The notes below the pieces were generated by a model. It was not told the DNA's origin. It ran no database searches and was given only the letters and a program-made list of their open reading frames with translations. The translations under genes were made by a program, and so were the position numbers. Of a DNA stretch of 64,000 nt, positions 37,060 through 46,597 are shown piece after piece. Source of the DNA: Phycisphaeraceae bacterium (GTDB lineage: Bacteria > Planctomycetota > Phycisphaerae > Phycisphaerales > UBA1924); assembly GCA_026126305.1 (NCBI GenBank), contig JAHCJI010000005.1, positions 124,001 to 188,000 on the forward strand, given 5' to 3'. How positions within the stretch are numbered: the stretch's first letter is position 1; the number at the start of each line of letters is the position of its first letter.

Positions 37060-38619
37060 TTGGCGATCTTCGGCGGAAAGAAGAACAAAGCAAGTGAGGG
37101 TTCTCCCGAGTCCAATGGAGCGCCAAACCCAGAACCCCAAACCGCTTCCGGCGGCAAGGGCACAAGCAACGGTGGGAAATCAACCGCCAAGGGAGGCGCA
37201 GAGCCAGGACCCACCTTCAATCCGGATGCCGCAGAACGATTCTTCGAGCACGCACGCACAGCACACGAGACAACCAACTACGAATACGCCATGAACCTCT
37301 GGATCAGCGGCCTGAGGCTCGACGCCAGCAACCTCACGGCCATGGAAAACTTCTTCCGATCCGCATCCGCCTTCCATGCCGCCCACCCCAGGAAGAAACC
37401 AAAGGTCGACCTCCAGTCCAAGACCGCCGTCGACAAGTTCCTCAACGCCCTGTACAACTGGGCCACCCACCTCACCGATCCCGACGCCGCCATGCGCGCC
37501 GGAGAGGCCGCAGCCAACGTCCCGCTCGAGGAACAGGCCTACTGGTGCCTCGAAAGGGCCCTATCACTTGCCAAGCAGGCCAAACGCCCAAACCCACTCC
37601 TCTTCAAACGCCTCATGCCCCTCTTTGCAAAAATCGGGGCCTACGAAGACGCCGTCAATGCCGGCTCCATCGCCGTCCAACTCAACCCCGCCGACAGCGA
37701 ACTGGCCAACGCCGTCAAGAACTTCTCCGCCCAGGCAACCATGAGCCAGGGCGGATACGACAACGTCGGACAGGAAGGCGGCTTCCGCAAGAACATCCGC
37801 AACGCCGCCCGGCAAAAGCAACTCCAGGACGAAGAGGCCATCTCCAAGGACGAGGGCACCATCGAAAGGCTCATTGAGCGAGCCCGCAACGACCTCGAAC
37901 AAAGGCCCGAGGACCCACCCACCATCAACGCCCTCGCAAAACGCCTCATCGAACGGGGCACCCGCAAGGACGAAAGGGAAGCCTACGAACTCTACAAACA
38001 GGCTTACAAACTCACCAGGGAGTTCCGCTTCCGCCAGGCCGCCGACGATATCAGGATGCGCGACTGGAGAAGGCAACTCATGGCCCTCGAAAAACTGGCC
38101 GAAGAAAACCCAGAAGACCAGGCCATCCAGCAGAAACTCATCGATGAACGCAAAAACGTCCTCGACGCAGAGACCAAGGTCTACACCGCCCGCGTCGAGG
38201 CATACCCCACAGACCTGGGACTCAAGTACGAACTCGGAAGGCGATACTTCGAGCTCGGCCAGCACGAGGACGCCATCGCAAACCTCCAACAAGCCCAAGG
38301 CGAGCCAAAGCTCCGAGTCCGAACACAGCACATGCTCGCGCAGTCATTCCTCGCCATGGGCTGGGGAGACGAAGCAGTCACCACCTTCCGACACGCCCTC
38401 GAAGCCCACGGCAGAGACGCCGACTCCACAGGCATGGAAATCAACTACGGCCTCATGCTCGCCCTGCTGACCAAAGCCACCGAACACAGAGACCTCAACG
38501 CCGCCATCGAGGCCGACAAGATCGCTTCAAGCATCGCCATCAAGGACATCGGCTTCATGGAAATCCGACAGAAACGCGACGCCATCAAAGCCCTCCTCGC
38601 CGAACTACGCCAGGCCTGA
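37060..38619 (+). CDS. Tetratricopeptide-repeat protein
   Basis: 519 aa. The start is TTG 37060 with GGGAGA about 6 bases upstream. Residues 1-55 are a disordered, Gly/Ser/Lys-rich linker (MAIFGGKKNKASEG). From about 55 onward are helical TPR-like repeats, clearest at about 385-430 (ELGRRYFELGQHEDAIANLQ, then AQSFLAMGWGDEAVTTFRHA). Residues about 235-345 are rich in charged residues and may be coiled-coil. No signal peptide. First gene of a tight unit with kdsB (6 bases) and pyrG. The role is probably as a protein scaffold. Confidence 0.85.
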   Translation: MAIFGGKKNKASEGSPESNGAPNPEPQTASGGKGTSNGGKSTAKGGAEPGPTFNPDAAERFFEHARTAHETTNYEYAMNLWISGLRLDASNLTAMENFFRSASAFHAAHPRKKPKVDLQSKTAVDKFLNALYNWATHLTDPDAAMRAGEAAANVPLEEQAYWCLERALSLAKQAKRPNPLLFKRLMPLFAKIGAYEDAVNAGSIAVQLNPADSELANAVKNFSAQATMSQGGYDNVGQEGGFRKNIRNAARQKQLQDEEAISKDEGTIERLIERARNDLEQRPEDPPTINALAKRLIERGTRKDEREAYELYKQAYKLTREFRFRQAADDIRMRDWRRQLMALEKLAEENPEDQAIQQKLIDERKNVLDAETKVYTARVEAYPTDLGLKYELGRRYFELGQHEDAIANLQQAQGEPKLRVRTQHMLAQSFLAMGWGDEAVTTFRHALEAHGRDADSTGMEINYGLMLALLTKATEHRDLNAAIEADKIASSIAIKDIGFMEIRQKRDAIKALLAELRQA

Positions 38620-38625
38620 ATCAAC

Positions 38626-39420
38626 ATGGCCAAGAAACAGGCCATAGCCATCATCCCCGCTCGAATGGGTGCAACCCGCTTCCCAGGCAAGCCGCTGGCA
38701 AGCGACACCGGACTGCCCATGATCGTCCACGTCTGCCAGCAGGCCGCCAAGGCAGCATCCGTCGCAAACGTCGTCGTCGCAACCGACAGCATCGAGATCG
38801 TCCGAGCCGTCAAGGCCCACGGCCACGACGCCGTCATGACCGGCGCCCATCACGACAACGGCACCAGCCGACTCGCCGAAGCCGTCCGCACCATGGGCCT
38901 GCGCGACAGCCAGCCCATCGTCAACGTCCAGGGAGACGAACCCGAAATCGACCCGCACATCATCGACGCCGCTCTCCTGGCGCTCACCACACGCCAACAG
39001 CCGCCCAACACGACCCCCCTCCGCCTGGGAACCGTCGCCTCACCCATGACCGACCCCAGCCAACACAACGATCCCAACATCGTCAAGGTCGTCACAGGCC
39101 TCATCGAGCCCGACACAGCCACCGCCCAAGCACTCTACTTCAGCCGGGCACCCATCCCCTACGACCGAGACCATAACGCCGCCGCCAGGCCCTTACGGCA
39201 CGTCGGCATCTACGCATACTCCGGAATGGCCCTCACCCACTACGCCGGCCTGCCGCCCACCCCGCTGGAACAAGCCGAAAAACTCGAACAACTCCGCTGG
39301 CTCGAACACGGCCTGCCCATCCAAGCCGCCATCCGAAACACAACCCACCAGGGCATCGACACCCCAGAGCAGTACCAGGCTTTCGTTCAGCGATACAAAG
39401 ACGCTAACGCGCATCGATGA
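38626..39420 (+). CDS. kdsB: 3-deoxy-manno-octulosonate cytidylyltransferase
   Basis: 264 aa, ATG 38626. It makes CMP-KDO from CTP and KDO for lipopolysaccharide synthesis, implying an LPS-type outer membrane. The N-terminal IIPARMGATRFPGKPLA is the nucleotide-binding signature, and VNVQGDEPEID is the Mg-binding loop. DNGTSRLAEA and YFSRAPIPYDRD are also family-typical. The adjacent gene downstream encodes CTP synthase, which supplies its substrate. Confidence 0.94.
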   Translation: MAKKQAIAIIPARMGATRFPGKPLASDTGLPMIVHVCQQAAKAASVANVVVATDSIEIVRAVKAHGHDAVMTGAHHDNGTSRLAEAVRTMGLRDSQPIVNVQGDEPEIDPHIIDAALLALTTRQQPPNTTPLRLGTVASPMTDPSQHNDPNIVKVVTGLIEPDTATAQALYFSRAPIPYDRDHNAAARPLRHVGIYAYSGMALTHYAGLPPTPLEQAEKLEQLRWLEHGLPIQAAIRNTTHQGIDTPEQYQAFVQRYKDANAHR

Positions 39421-39451
39421 CCCACCCCCCAAACCCCGCCTATCCTCTCTG

Positions 39452-41431
39452 GTGCCACACCAACGCTTTTCGAAGCACCCAAACGACCCATCCCCAGACG
39501 GCTGGCCCATGCCGCTGGGTGACGAGCCCGCACGCGCCGACCGATCCCTCGACGAGAACGCCCGCCGGCGACGCGCCGACGAACTCCTCATCCAGGCAGC
39601 CGAGGGATCCCTCACAACCGAGTTCTACTCACCCATCCCACCGGGCTACCGCAGAGGACGCACCAAATACGTCGCAGTCCTGGGCACCGTCATGAGCGGC
39701 CTGGGCAAGGGCATCTTCGCAGCAAGCGCCGCAAAACTACTCAAAGACAAAGGCCTCGTCGTCGCCCCCATCAAGATGGAAGGCTACCTCAACATCGACT
39801 CGGGAACCCTCAACCCGTACCGCCACGGCGAAGTCTTCGTCCTCGACGACGGAACCGAGTGCGACATGGACCTGGGAACCTACGAACGCCTCCTCGCACA
39901 GAACCTCAGCCGACGAAACTTCACCACCAGCGGACAGATCTTCAGCGAAGTCCTCGAACGCGAAAGACTCGGAGACTACCTCGGACGCGACGTCCAGATG
40001 ATCCCACACGTCACCGGCGAAGTAAAAAGAAAACTCCGGGAACTCGCCATGGACGGAGATGGCTCCGGACGACCGGCAGACGTCGTCTTCGTCGAAGTCG
40101 GCGGAACCGTCGGAGACTACGAGAACGGGTTCTACATCGAAGCACTCCGAGAACTCGCCTTCGAGGAAGGACCACGCTCGGTCTGCTTCGTCGCACTCAC
40201 CTACGTCATCGAGGCAAAGGTCCTGGGCGAACAGAAGTCCAAGGCCGCCCAGCTCGGCATCCAACGCCTCATGGAAGCGGGCATCCAGCCGCACCTCATC
40301 GCCTGCCGATGCGACAACCCAGTCACGGGCCAGGCACTCCAGAAAATCGCCATGTACTCCAACGTCCCGCTCCGCCGTGTCTTCTCCATGCACGATCGCG
40401 AGAGCATCTACCTCATCCCAGAAGAAATGCGACGCGACGGCCTCGACCGCGAAATCCTCTCCGTCCTCGAACTCCACGACCGGGCAGACATGGGCCAGGA
40501 AGACCGCGAACGAGAACGCTGGAGAACGTTCGTCCGAGGCCTCACCGGAGAGCCAGAGCACACCATCCGCATCGCCCTCGCCGGCAAGTACACAGACCTC
40601 GCAGACGCCTACGCATCCATCGACAAAGCCATCGAACACTGCGCCGCAAACCTAAGGGCACGCATCCAGGTCGAACGCTTCGATACCACCAACCTCAGCG
40701 AAGCACGCATCGCACAGGAACTCGCCGAAGTCGACGCCGCAATCGTCCCGGGCGGCTTCGGAACCAGAGGCGTCGAAGGCAAACTCGCCGTCGTCAAGCA
40801 TTGCAGAACCACAGGCCTGCCCTATCTGGGTATCTGCCTGGGATTCCAGGTCGCCGTCATCGAATTCGCACGCAACGTCCTGGGCATCCAGGACGCCGCC
40901 TCCACCGAATTCGAGCCAAACACCAAAAACCCACTCATCAGCGAACTCCCAGACCAGAAAAAAATCGAAGGCCTCGGAGGGTCCATGAGGCTCGGTGCCC
41001 AGGACGTCATCCTCAACCCAGATTCGCTCGCCTCATTCCTCTACGCCGGGAAGTCGTCCATACGCGAACGCTTCCGACACCGCTACGAGGTCGACCCAAA
41101 CTACATCCAGCAACTCAACGACGCCGGGCTCCACTTCACCGGCAGGCACCCCGCACAGCCAATCATGCAGGTCCTCGAACTCAGCCAGCCCGGGCACGAC
41201 GAGCAGGAACAAGGCCCCACACACCCATTCTTCATCGCGGCCCAGTTCCACCCAGAACTCACCAGCCGACCACTCGAACCACAGCCCCTCTTCATGGGAC
41301 TCTGCGCCGCCGCCATCGCAAGACGCGTCGCACTCGGCCCAAGGCCAGGCCAGCCCGAAACACCAAAAGAAATCTCCAACACCGTCAAGCGATGGCTCCG
41401 AACACCACGAAAACGCACACAGCCAGCCTGA
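39452..41431 (+). CDS. pyrG: CTP synthase, divergent with N-terminal extension
   Basis: 659 aa if GTG 39452 is the start. ATG 39509 is an alternative, and neither has a clear ribosome binding site. It aminates UTP to CTP using glutamine. The synthase domain begins near residue 70. Its P-loop is SGLGKGIFAAS (normally SSLGKGIAAAS) and KLDPYINVDPGT reads KMEGYLNIDSGT. The Mg aspartate is kept in ECDMDLGTYER. The glutaminase domain has GICLGFQ (Cys) and QFHPELTSRP (His-Glu). The first about 70 residues (SLDENARRRRADELL) are not part of normal PyrG, which is about 540 aa. Confidence 0.88.
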   Translation: MPHQRFSKHPNDPSPDGWPMPLGDEPARADRSLDENARRRRADELLIQAAEGSLTTEFYSPIPPGYRRGRTKYVAVLGTVMSGLGKGIFAASAAKLLKDKGLVVAPIKMEGYLNIDSGTLNPYRHGEVFVLDDGTECDMDLGTYERLLAQNLSRRNFTTSGQIFSEVLERERLGDYLGRDVQMIPHVTGEVKRKLRELAMDGDGSGRPADVVFVEVGGTVGDYENGFYIEALRELAFEEGPRSVCFVALTYVIEAKVLGEQKSKAAQLGIQRLMEAGIQPHLIACRCDNPVTGQALQKIAMYSNVPLRRVFSMHDRESIYLIPEEMRRDGLDREILSVLELHDRADMGQEDRERERWRTFVRGLTGEPEHTIRIALAGKYTDLADAYASIDKAIEHCAANLRARIQVERFDTTNLSEARIAQELAEVDAAIVPGGFGTRGVEGKLAVVKHCRTTGLPYLGICLGFQVAVIEFARNVLGIQDAASTEFEPNTKNPLISELPDQKKIEGLGGSMRLGAQDVILNPDSLASFLYAGKSSIRERFRHRYEVDPNYIQQLNDAGLHFTGRHPAQPIMQVLELSQPGHDEQEQGPTHPFFIAAQFHPELTSRPLEPQPLFMGLCAAAIARRVALGPRPGQPETPKEISNTVKRWLRTPRKRTQPA

Positions 41432-41441
41432 CCACCATCAA

Positions 41442-42068
41442 TCAACAGCCGCGACCAGTCAACTCCAGACTCCGAAGCGAACCCAGCAGCACCAGCGACG
41501 AAAATCGCCCCGGACGCCCAAGCCCAACGCACGCGTTGTGCAGCAACGTCTGCGCGTACATCTCCGCTTCAACGTCGCCCCCGCAAGACAAACACACAAA
41601 CGCGTTCAGGCCCCATGGGTGACCCGTCGCGTTGTCAGGCTGCAACTCCAAAACACACCAACGCGCAGCCGCCTCCGAGCGTTCGCACCATCCCGACTCC
41701 CCCAAGACCACACCCAGCGTCCACAACGCCTGGATCGCAGACAACTCACGCTCCGTCCAAACCTCGATCGATGCCAGCCCCCCCGACACCTCGCCCCAGT
41801 CCTGCAAAGAACCAACACCGCCACGCCAACCAACTTCAGGCCGCTCGCCACGCGCCAGCGCCCCCCACAACGCGAGATCCAATCCAAGCCCAAGCTCACC
41901 ACCAGGCACGGCCCCAAGCAACCATCCAATCAAATACCGATCCACGGCCCGCCGATGCCCACGTTCATCAACGAACCCATGGACATCGACACCCGACAGC
42001 GCCCCCTCACCCACCACCCCACGCAGTCGGTCCATCCACAACTTCCGCCGATCAAGTCCAGATAACAT
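41442..42068 (-). CDS. Hypothetical protein
   Basis: 208 aa, ATG 42068 with GGAGG about 10 bases upstream. I recognise no family. Predicted helix-rich and soluble, with the distinctive segment CVLELQPDNATGHPWGLNAFVCL followed by AEMYAQTLLHNACVGLGRPG. The base pattern at third codon positions fits coding on the minus strand. It lies between pyrG and the PilZ-like gene, convergent with pyrG. Confidence 0.6.
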   Translation of the reverse strand: MLSGLDRRKLWMDRLRGVVGEGALSGVDVHGFVDERGHRRAVDRYLIGWLLGAVPGGELGLGLDLALWGALARGERPEVGWRGGVGSLQDWGEVSGGLASIEVWTERELSAIQALWTLGVVLGESGWCERSEAAARWCVLELQPDNATGHPWGLNAFVCLSCGGDVEAEMYAQTLLHNACVGLGRPGRFSSLVLLGSLRSLELTGRGC

Positions 42069-42135
42069 CGTCCTAGAACCCTCCCCCCATCCCCACAAAC
42101 TCGCGGACACCCCATCGCAAGCCGATGCTTGTTCC

Positions 42136-42717
42136 ATGCAGGAGCCACGAAACCAGCACGCTCAAGGCCAGGATCGATTCGCATGGATCGACCCCGGCGT
42201 GAGCGTATGGGATCAATGGGGTGCCGTGCCGCCACCGCCAAAACTCAGCCCTACCACGCACAAAGCCCCACAGGCCACGCCCGCACCAAAGGCCCAGCCA
42301 CAACCCGCTCCACAGCCGCCCCCGCAACCGACTCCCGAAGACGATTACGCCCCACCCCCGCCCAGGAACGCGGACAAAGACAACTCCGAATCCAATCCAA
42401 ACAAACCGCCGACCTTCCACGAGTTCGATGCCGAACTCGATGTCGCCGAACTCGACGATCGCCTGCGCCCTACCACGACGTGGACCGCCCGCGCACGCAC
42501 CGTCAACCGATCCAGCCTCACCTTCCGATCAAGACGCATGTGCTACCCAAAGAGCACCTTGCTCATGGCCATCCACCTCATCGACGACAAGCCCGCAGTC
42601 CTCGCAGGCAGGGTCACCACCTGCGATTACGCGGGCGAAGGCCTCTATTTCGTCGAGGTCGAACTCATGCTCAAGCCCGAAAACGACGACATCCGCCAAT
42701 GGGAAGCCCAACGCTGA
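42136..42717 (+). CDS. PilZ-like domain protein with proline-rich linker
   Basis: 193 aa, ATG 42136. Residues about 35-85 are a proline/alanine/glutamine-rich linker (APQATPAPKAQPQPAPQ). Residues about 115-190 read like a PilZ barrel: TVNRSSLTFRSRRMCYPKS, then VLAGRVTTCDYAGEGLYFVE. The classical c-di-GMP RxxxR and NxSxxG motifs are only partly present (NRSS), so c-di-GMP binding is doubtful. It precedes panC by 38 bases. Confidence 0.65.
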   Translation: MQEPRNQHAQGQDRFAWIDPGVSVWDQWGAVPPPPKLSPTTHKAPQATPAPKAQPQPAPQPPPQPTPEDDYAPPPPRNADKDNSESNPNKPPTFHEFDAELDVAELDDRLRPTTTWTARARTVNRSSLTFRSRRMCYPKSTLLMAIHLIDDKPAVLAGRVTTCDYAGEGLYFVEVELMLKPENDDIRQWEAQR

Positions 42718-42755
42718 GCCCTTGACCAACGGCCCGCCGCGACAAACACTCCGCC

Positions 42756-43643
42756 ATGCGCACCATCCGCTCGGCGGAGCAACTCACCGGGTACCTCCAG
42801 CAATACCAGCCACACCCCGGCGGTGTCCTCGTCCCAACCATGGGCGCTCTCCACCAGGGCCACGAAGCCCTCATCCGCCAGGCCGCCCACTACGCGCAAC
42901 AACACAACATCCCGGCCGGATGCGTCGTCACCATCTTCGTCAATCCCACCCAGTTCAACGAACCTCAAGACTACCAGCGATACCCACGCACGCTCGAACA
43001 AGACACCATACGCTGCCAGAACGCCGGAGCAAAAACCATCGTCGCCCCAACGATCGAAATGGTCTATCCCAAAGGCCTCGACGCACCCGCTCCAACCCTG
43101 CCCGCCGTCGCCAAGGACAAAGGCCTCGAAGACCAATACAGGCCCGGACACTTCCAGGGAGTCGCCAAAGTCCTCCAGAACCTCTTCACCATGCTCCCGC
43201 CAACAGCGGCCATTTTTGGAGAAAAGGACTACCAGCAACTCCTCCTCGCCCAGGCACTCGTCCGACAGTTGAACCTTCCCATCGAGATCCTCCCAGGCCC
43301 AACCGTCCGAGACCACGACGCACTGGCACTGTCCAGCCGCAACCGTTTCCTCTCAGGGCAGCAACGCCTCGCCGCAAGCGCCATCCCACAAGCGCTCCGA
43401 AATGCGCACGACCAACCCACGATCGCCCGAGCCCAGGCAGCGATGCATGACACGCTCGCACACCTCAGCATCGAGTACGCCACCATCCGACACGCCCACA
43501 CCCTGGAAACCCTCCCGCCCGACACCCCACAAGACGCGACTTGCCCCAGGCGGGCCATCATCGCGTGCCGACTGGGCGACACCAGGCTCCTCGACAACGC
43601 GCCCTGGCCACTGCCGCCGGATTCCCCCTTACGAAATCTCTGA
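42756..43643 (+). CDS. panC: Pantoate-beta-alanine ligase
   Basis: 295 aa, ATG 42756. It makes pantothenate from pantoate and beta-alanine with ATP. VPTMGALHQGHEALI is the HIGH-like nucleotide-binding motif, FVNPTQFNEPQDYQRYPR the pantoate site, and AAIFGEKDYQQLLL and ALSSRNRFLS the KMSKS-like region. Length is normal. Middle gene of the PilZ-like gene-panC-gcvT run. Confidence 0.95.
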   Translation: MRTIRSAEQLTGYLQQYQPHPGGVLVPTMGALHQGHEALIRQAAHYAQQHNIPAGCVVTIFVNPTQFNEPQDYQRYPRTLEQDTIRCQNAGAKTIVAPTIEMVYPKGLDAPAPTLPAVAKDKGLEDQYRPGHFQGVAKVLQNLFTMLPPTAAIFGEKDYQQLLLAQALVRQLNLPIEILPGPTVRDHDALALSSRNRFLSGQQRLAASAIPQALRNAHDQPTIARAQAAMHDTLAHLSIEYATIRHAHTLETLPPDTPQDATCPRRAIIACRLGDTRLLDNAPWPLPPDSPLRNL

Positions 43644-43718
43644 TCAAGCCCAACTCACCTATCCTTGCCGCTCGCACCACATGCCAAGCTGCCCGCCCGG
43701 AAAACTCGGAGATCAACC

Positions 43719-44849
43719 TTGCTCAAGACCCCACTCAACAAGCTCCACCACGAACACGGCGGCAACATGGTCGAGTTCGCCGGCTGGGAAATGCCAATCG
43801 CCTACGGCTCCATCCAGGATGAGCACGTCCAGGTCCGAACCAAGGGCGGGCTCTTCGACGTCTCCCACATGGGTCGCCTCAAGATCACCGGCAGGCACGC
43901 ACGCAGGCTCATCGCCAGGGCTTGCACAAGACGCATCGGCGACATGCAGCAAGGCCAGTGCCGATACGGCCTCGTCTGCAACGAACAAGGCGGCGTCAAG
44001 GACGACATCCTCGTCTACCGGATGGACGACACCGAGTTCCTCCTGGTCGTCAACGCATCCAACCGCGAAAAGATCGTCGAACACCTCAACAACATCATCC
44101 AAGCCGAGGAAATGGTCGCCAAACTCGAAGACCAGACCATGAAGACCGCCATGGTTGCCATCCAAGGCCCAAAGGTCATGGACCTGGTCAGCCGAGTCAG
44201 CAGCGAAGTCCCCACCCTCAAACGCTACCGATTCACCGTCAAGAACCTCCTCATCGCGAAACTCATCGTCTCACGCACCGGCTACACCGGAGAAGACGGT
44301 GTCGAGGTCATCCTCCCAGCCGGCATCGTCGAGACCGCCCTCAAACTCCTCCTCAAGGACGCAGACCTCAAGGCAAAAGACAGCGACATGAAACTCGTCG
44401 GACTCGGAGCCCGAGACACACTCCGACTCGAAGCCGGCATGCCCCTCTACGGCCACGAACTGGGTGAAGACATCAACGCTTTGGCCTGCGGCGTCGACTT
44501 CGCCATCGCCCTCGACAAGGACCAGGGAGACCTCCCCGAACCCTTCATCGGCCAGGAAGCCCTCAAGAAAACCAGAGACCAGGGCGGCCCGCCCCAGACC
44601 CTCGCCGCCTTCGTCGCCGAAGGCAAACGCACCCCACGCCAGGGCATGCCCGTCATGATCGAAGGCAAGCAAGTCGGCGTCATCACCAGCGGCTGCATGA
44701 GCCCCACCCTGGGCGTCCCCATCGCCATGGGCTTCATCGACCGCCAGCACAACACCCCGGGCACCAGGGTCACCATCGACGCCGGCCGAGCCGAACTCCC
44801 AGCCGAGGTCCGAGCCAACCCCCTCTACACCAAACCCAAAACCAAGTAA
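43719..44849 (+). CDS. gcvT: Glycine cleavage system aminomethyltransferase (T protein)
   Basis: 376 aa. TTG 43719 is chosen because GGAGA lies about 7 bases upstream and the protein then begins LLKTPLNKLHHEHGG, normal for GcvT. It transfers the methylene group from the H protein to tetrahydrofolate. FAGWEMPIAYGSIQDEH, LFDVSHMGRL, NEQGGVKDDILVYR (catalytic Asp) and RTGYTGEDGVEV are standard. No gcvH or gcvP lies in this window. Followed by a strong terminator. Confidence 0.95.
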   Translation: MLKTPLNKLHHEHGGNMVEFAGWEMPIAYGSIQDEHVQVRTKGGLFDVSHMGRLKITGRHARRLIARACTRRIGDMQQGQCRYGLVCNEQGGVKDDILVYRMDDTEFLLVVNASNREKIVEHLNNIIQAEEMVAKLEDQTMKTAMVAIQGPKVMDLVSRVSSEVPTLKRYRFTVKNLLIAKLIVSRTGYTGEDGVEVILPAGIVETALKLLLKDADLKAKDSDMKLVGLGARDTLRLEAGMPLYGHELGEDINALACGVDFAIALDKDQGDLPEPFIGQEALKKTRDQGGPPQTLAAFVAEGKRTPRQGMPVMIEGKQVGVITSGCMSPTLGVPIAMGFIDRQHNTPGTRVTIDAGRAELPAEVRANPLYTKPKTK

Positions 44850-44861
44850 ACATGCACGTGC

Positions 44862-44895
44862 CACCGACCTCCGTCCGCGGAGGTCGGTGTCTTTA
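44862..44895 (+). terminator. Intrinsic terminator after gcvT
   Basis: A 12-bp perfect stem (CACCGACCTCCG, loop TCCG, CGGAGGTCGGTG) followed by TCTTT. It sits between convergent gcvT and mqnC and may serve both. Confidence 0.88.
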
Positions 44896-44914
44896 ACTGC
44901 AACAGCGCAATTAC

Positions 44915-46345
44915 CTACCGCCCCCCCACCGTCAACGTCGCCGACCCCGCCGGTGCCTGCACGTGCAACTTCCGCGCCCGGTGTTCGCTCCAATCCCGCA
45001 CTTGCAGGTCAGGGCTCAACGCCCCATCGTGCGTCCGCAGGATGTCGTACGTGTTGTTCCGCTGCGCTGGCACGTACCCGCTGTCGCGGATCAACTTGCA
45101 AAGCACCGCCTCGTTCAGGCAGTACGTCGTGCCCGCCGACGAGACAACGTTCTCTTCCATCATCACGCTGCCCATGTCATTGGCGCCAAACTTCAGCCCC
45201 ACCTGCCCGACGTGCGGGCCCATGGTCACCCAACTGGCACCGATGGAATAGATGTTGTCCAGCATCAGCCGGCTGACCGCCTGCGTGCGAAGGTACTGCG
45301 TCGAGCCGGCCATACGAAGCCGCCGCCCGAACTCGGGGTGCAGGTCCTTGGTACCGCTGCCATCCAGCCGCGCGACGATGTCGCCCGGGAATTCGCCCGA
45401 GTCGCCTTCGCCTTGGCCCCATTCCTTCAGCCGGCCCAGCGGCGTGTTCTCACGCTGGAAGGGCCAGCTGATGAACGCTTTGTAATGCCCAAAGCCCGGC
45501 GTGGCGATGGGCTCGCCCGGGCCGGCGTCCATCGGGTCGCGAGCGCCGCTCTCAAGCAACGCGCGGTCCTGCCACTGCCGCACCAGGTCGATGTGGTGCA
45601 CGCGGTCGGCCAAGCCTTCAATGTGCCCGAACATCATCGTCGCGCTGGTGAACATGCCCAGCGTGTGCGCGACGTACATGCACGTCAGCCACGCGTCGGC
45701 GTCGCACTTGCCAAGCCCGATCTTGCGGCGGACCGCCGGCGCGAAGATCTCGCCCCCGCCGCCGGGCAGGCTGTCGAGCCCCGCCTCGCGCAGCCGGACC
45801 ATCACCCAGCGGATCTTGTCTTCCAGCGTGGTGCCGGGGGGGTCGAAGAAGTTGACGAACTCGATGAACTCCGGCGGGCTGAAGGCGTGGATGTGGACGT
45901 GCGGGAACTTTTCCTTGATGCCGCTGAGCAGGCCCAGATACCAGTCCAAGGGCAAGGCCGGGTTCATGCCGCCCTGCATCAGGATTTGCGTGCCGCCGAT
46001 GTCGGTGAGTTCGGCAATTTTTGCGTAGATGTCCTCATACGCGAGCGTGTAAGCGTCGTGGTCTTCGGCATCTCTGCGGAAGGCGCAGAAGGTGCATTTG
46101 GCGCTGCACACGTTGGTGTAGTTGATGTTGCGATCGATAATGTACGTCCGATAAATTTCTCCATGGATCTGCCGACACCTGGCGTCGGCCCATCTCCCAA
46201 GCTCGGCGAGGGACATGTTGTGGAGGATGTCCAACGCCTGCTGGGGCGTGAGGCGGGCTTGGCCTGCGACAACGTCGGCGAGGAGACCGGGGTCTTGGGC
46301 TGGCAGGTTTGGGTATTGCCTCGGTGGTTGGTAGATGGTGCTCAT
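44915..46345 (-). CDS. mqnC: Cyclic dehypoxanthine futalosine synthase-like radical SAM enzyme
   Basis: 476 aa, ATG 46345 with GGAGG 5 bases upstream. A radical SAM enzyme of the futalosine route to menaquinone. The 4Fe-4S cysteines are Cys80, Cys84 and Cys87 in CSAKCTFCAF. INYTNVC, LMQGGMNPALPLDWY and the LPGGGGEIF segment are typical of MqnC/MqnE. It is about 100 residues longer than usual, mainly from an insertion at about 310-360 (EWGQGEGDSGEFPGD to HPEFGRRLRM). C-terminal motifs (NDMGSVMMEENVVSSAG) favour MqnC. The frame stays open another 1.3 kb upstream, but the ribosome binding site and homology fix the start. Confidence 0.88.
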   Translation of the reverse strand: MSTIYQPPRQYPNLPAQDPGLLADVVAGQARLTPQQALDILHNMSLAELGRWADARCRQIHGEIYRTYIIDRNINYTNVCSAKCTFCAFRRDAEDHDAYTLAYEDIYAKIAELTDIGGTQILMQGGMNPALPLDWYLGLLSGIKEKFPHVHIHAFSPPEFIEFVNFFDPPGTTLEDKIRWVMVRLREAGLDSLPGGGGEIFAPAVRRKIGLGKCDADAWLTCMYVAHTLGMFTSATMMFGHIEGLADRVHHIDLVRQWQDRALLESGARDPMDAGPGEPIATPGFGHYKAFISWPFQRENTPLGRLKEWGQGEGDSGEFPGDIVARLDGSGTKDLHPEFGRRLRMAGSTQYLRTQAVSRLMLDNIYSIGASWVTMGPHVGQVGLKFGANDMGSVMMEENVVSSAGTTYCLNEAVLCKLIRDSGYVPAQRNNTYDILRTHDGALSPDLQVRDWSEHRARKLHVQAPAGSATLTVGGR

Positions 46346-46597
46346 GCCGGCCTCCGATCTGGTTGTGGGATTATTGGCTTGGCGCGTGCTGATATACAGT
46401 ATGCTTTCAGAAATATTTGAAATCACCCGCTCACGTCCGATCTTCCCGGAGTCTGGGCCGATCGTGGCGAGCGTATCGGGCCTGAGGGCTGTTGAGCGTG
46501 CGATGGTTGGGCGATTGCGGTAAGGGGCTTGGTGCTTGCCCGGGTCAAATCGATAACTGGAGATGGGGCGAGCCGCGCCCCCTTGGAGGCTCATGCC
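46346..46597 (+). other. Divergent intergenic region with an AT-rich core
   Basis: About 250 bases between mqnC and the orphan membrane protein gene. They contain an AT-rich stretch at about 46390-46427 (TGATATACAGTATGC then AAATATTTGAAATCA) in otherwise GC-rich sequence. The strand-composition reversal lies in or beside this region. I find no good DnaA box (TTATCCACA) in it. Confidence 0.5.

Noticed and set aside
42136..42717. A c-di-GMP-binding PilZ protein
   Set aside because: Only kept as PilZ-like: the RxxxR motif is absent, so c-di-GMP binding is not claimed.
46380..46420. LexA-like or DnaA-like boxes in the mqnC upstream region
   Set aside because: TACTGTATAT is only half of a LexA box, and no TTATCCACA match with one mismatch was found in the gap itself.
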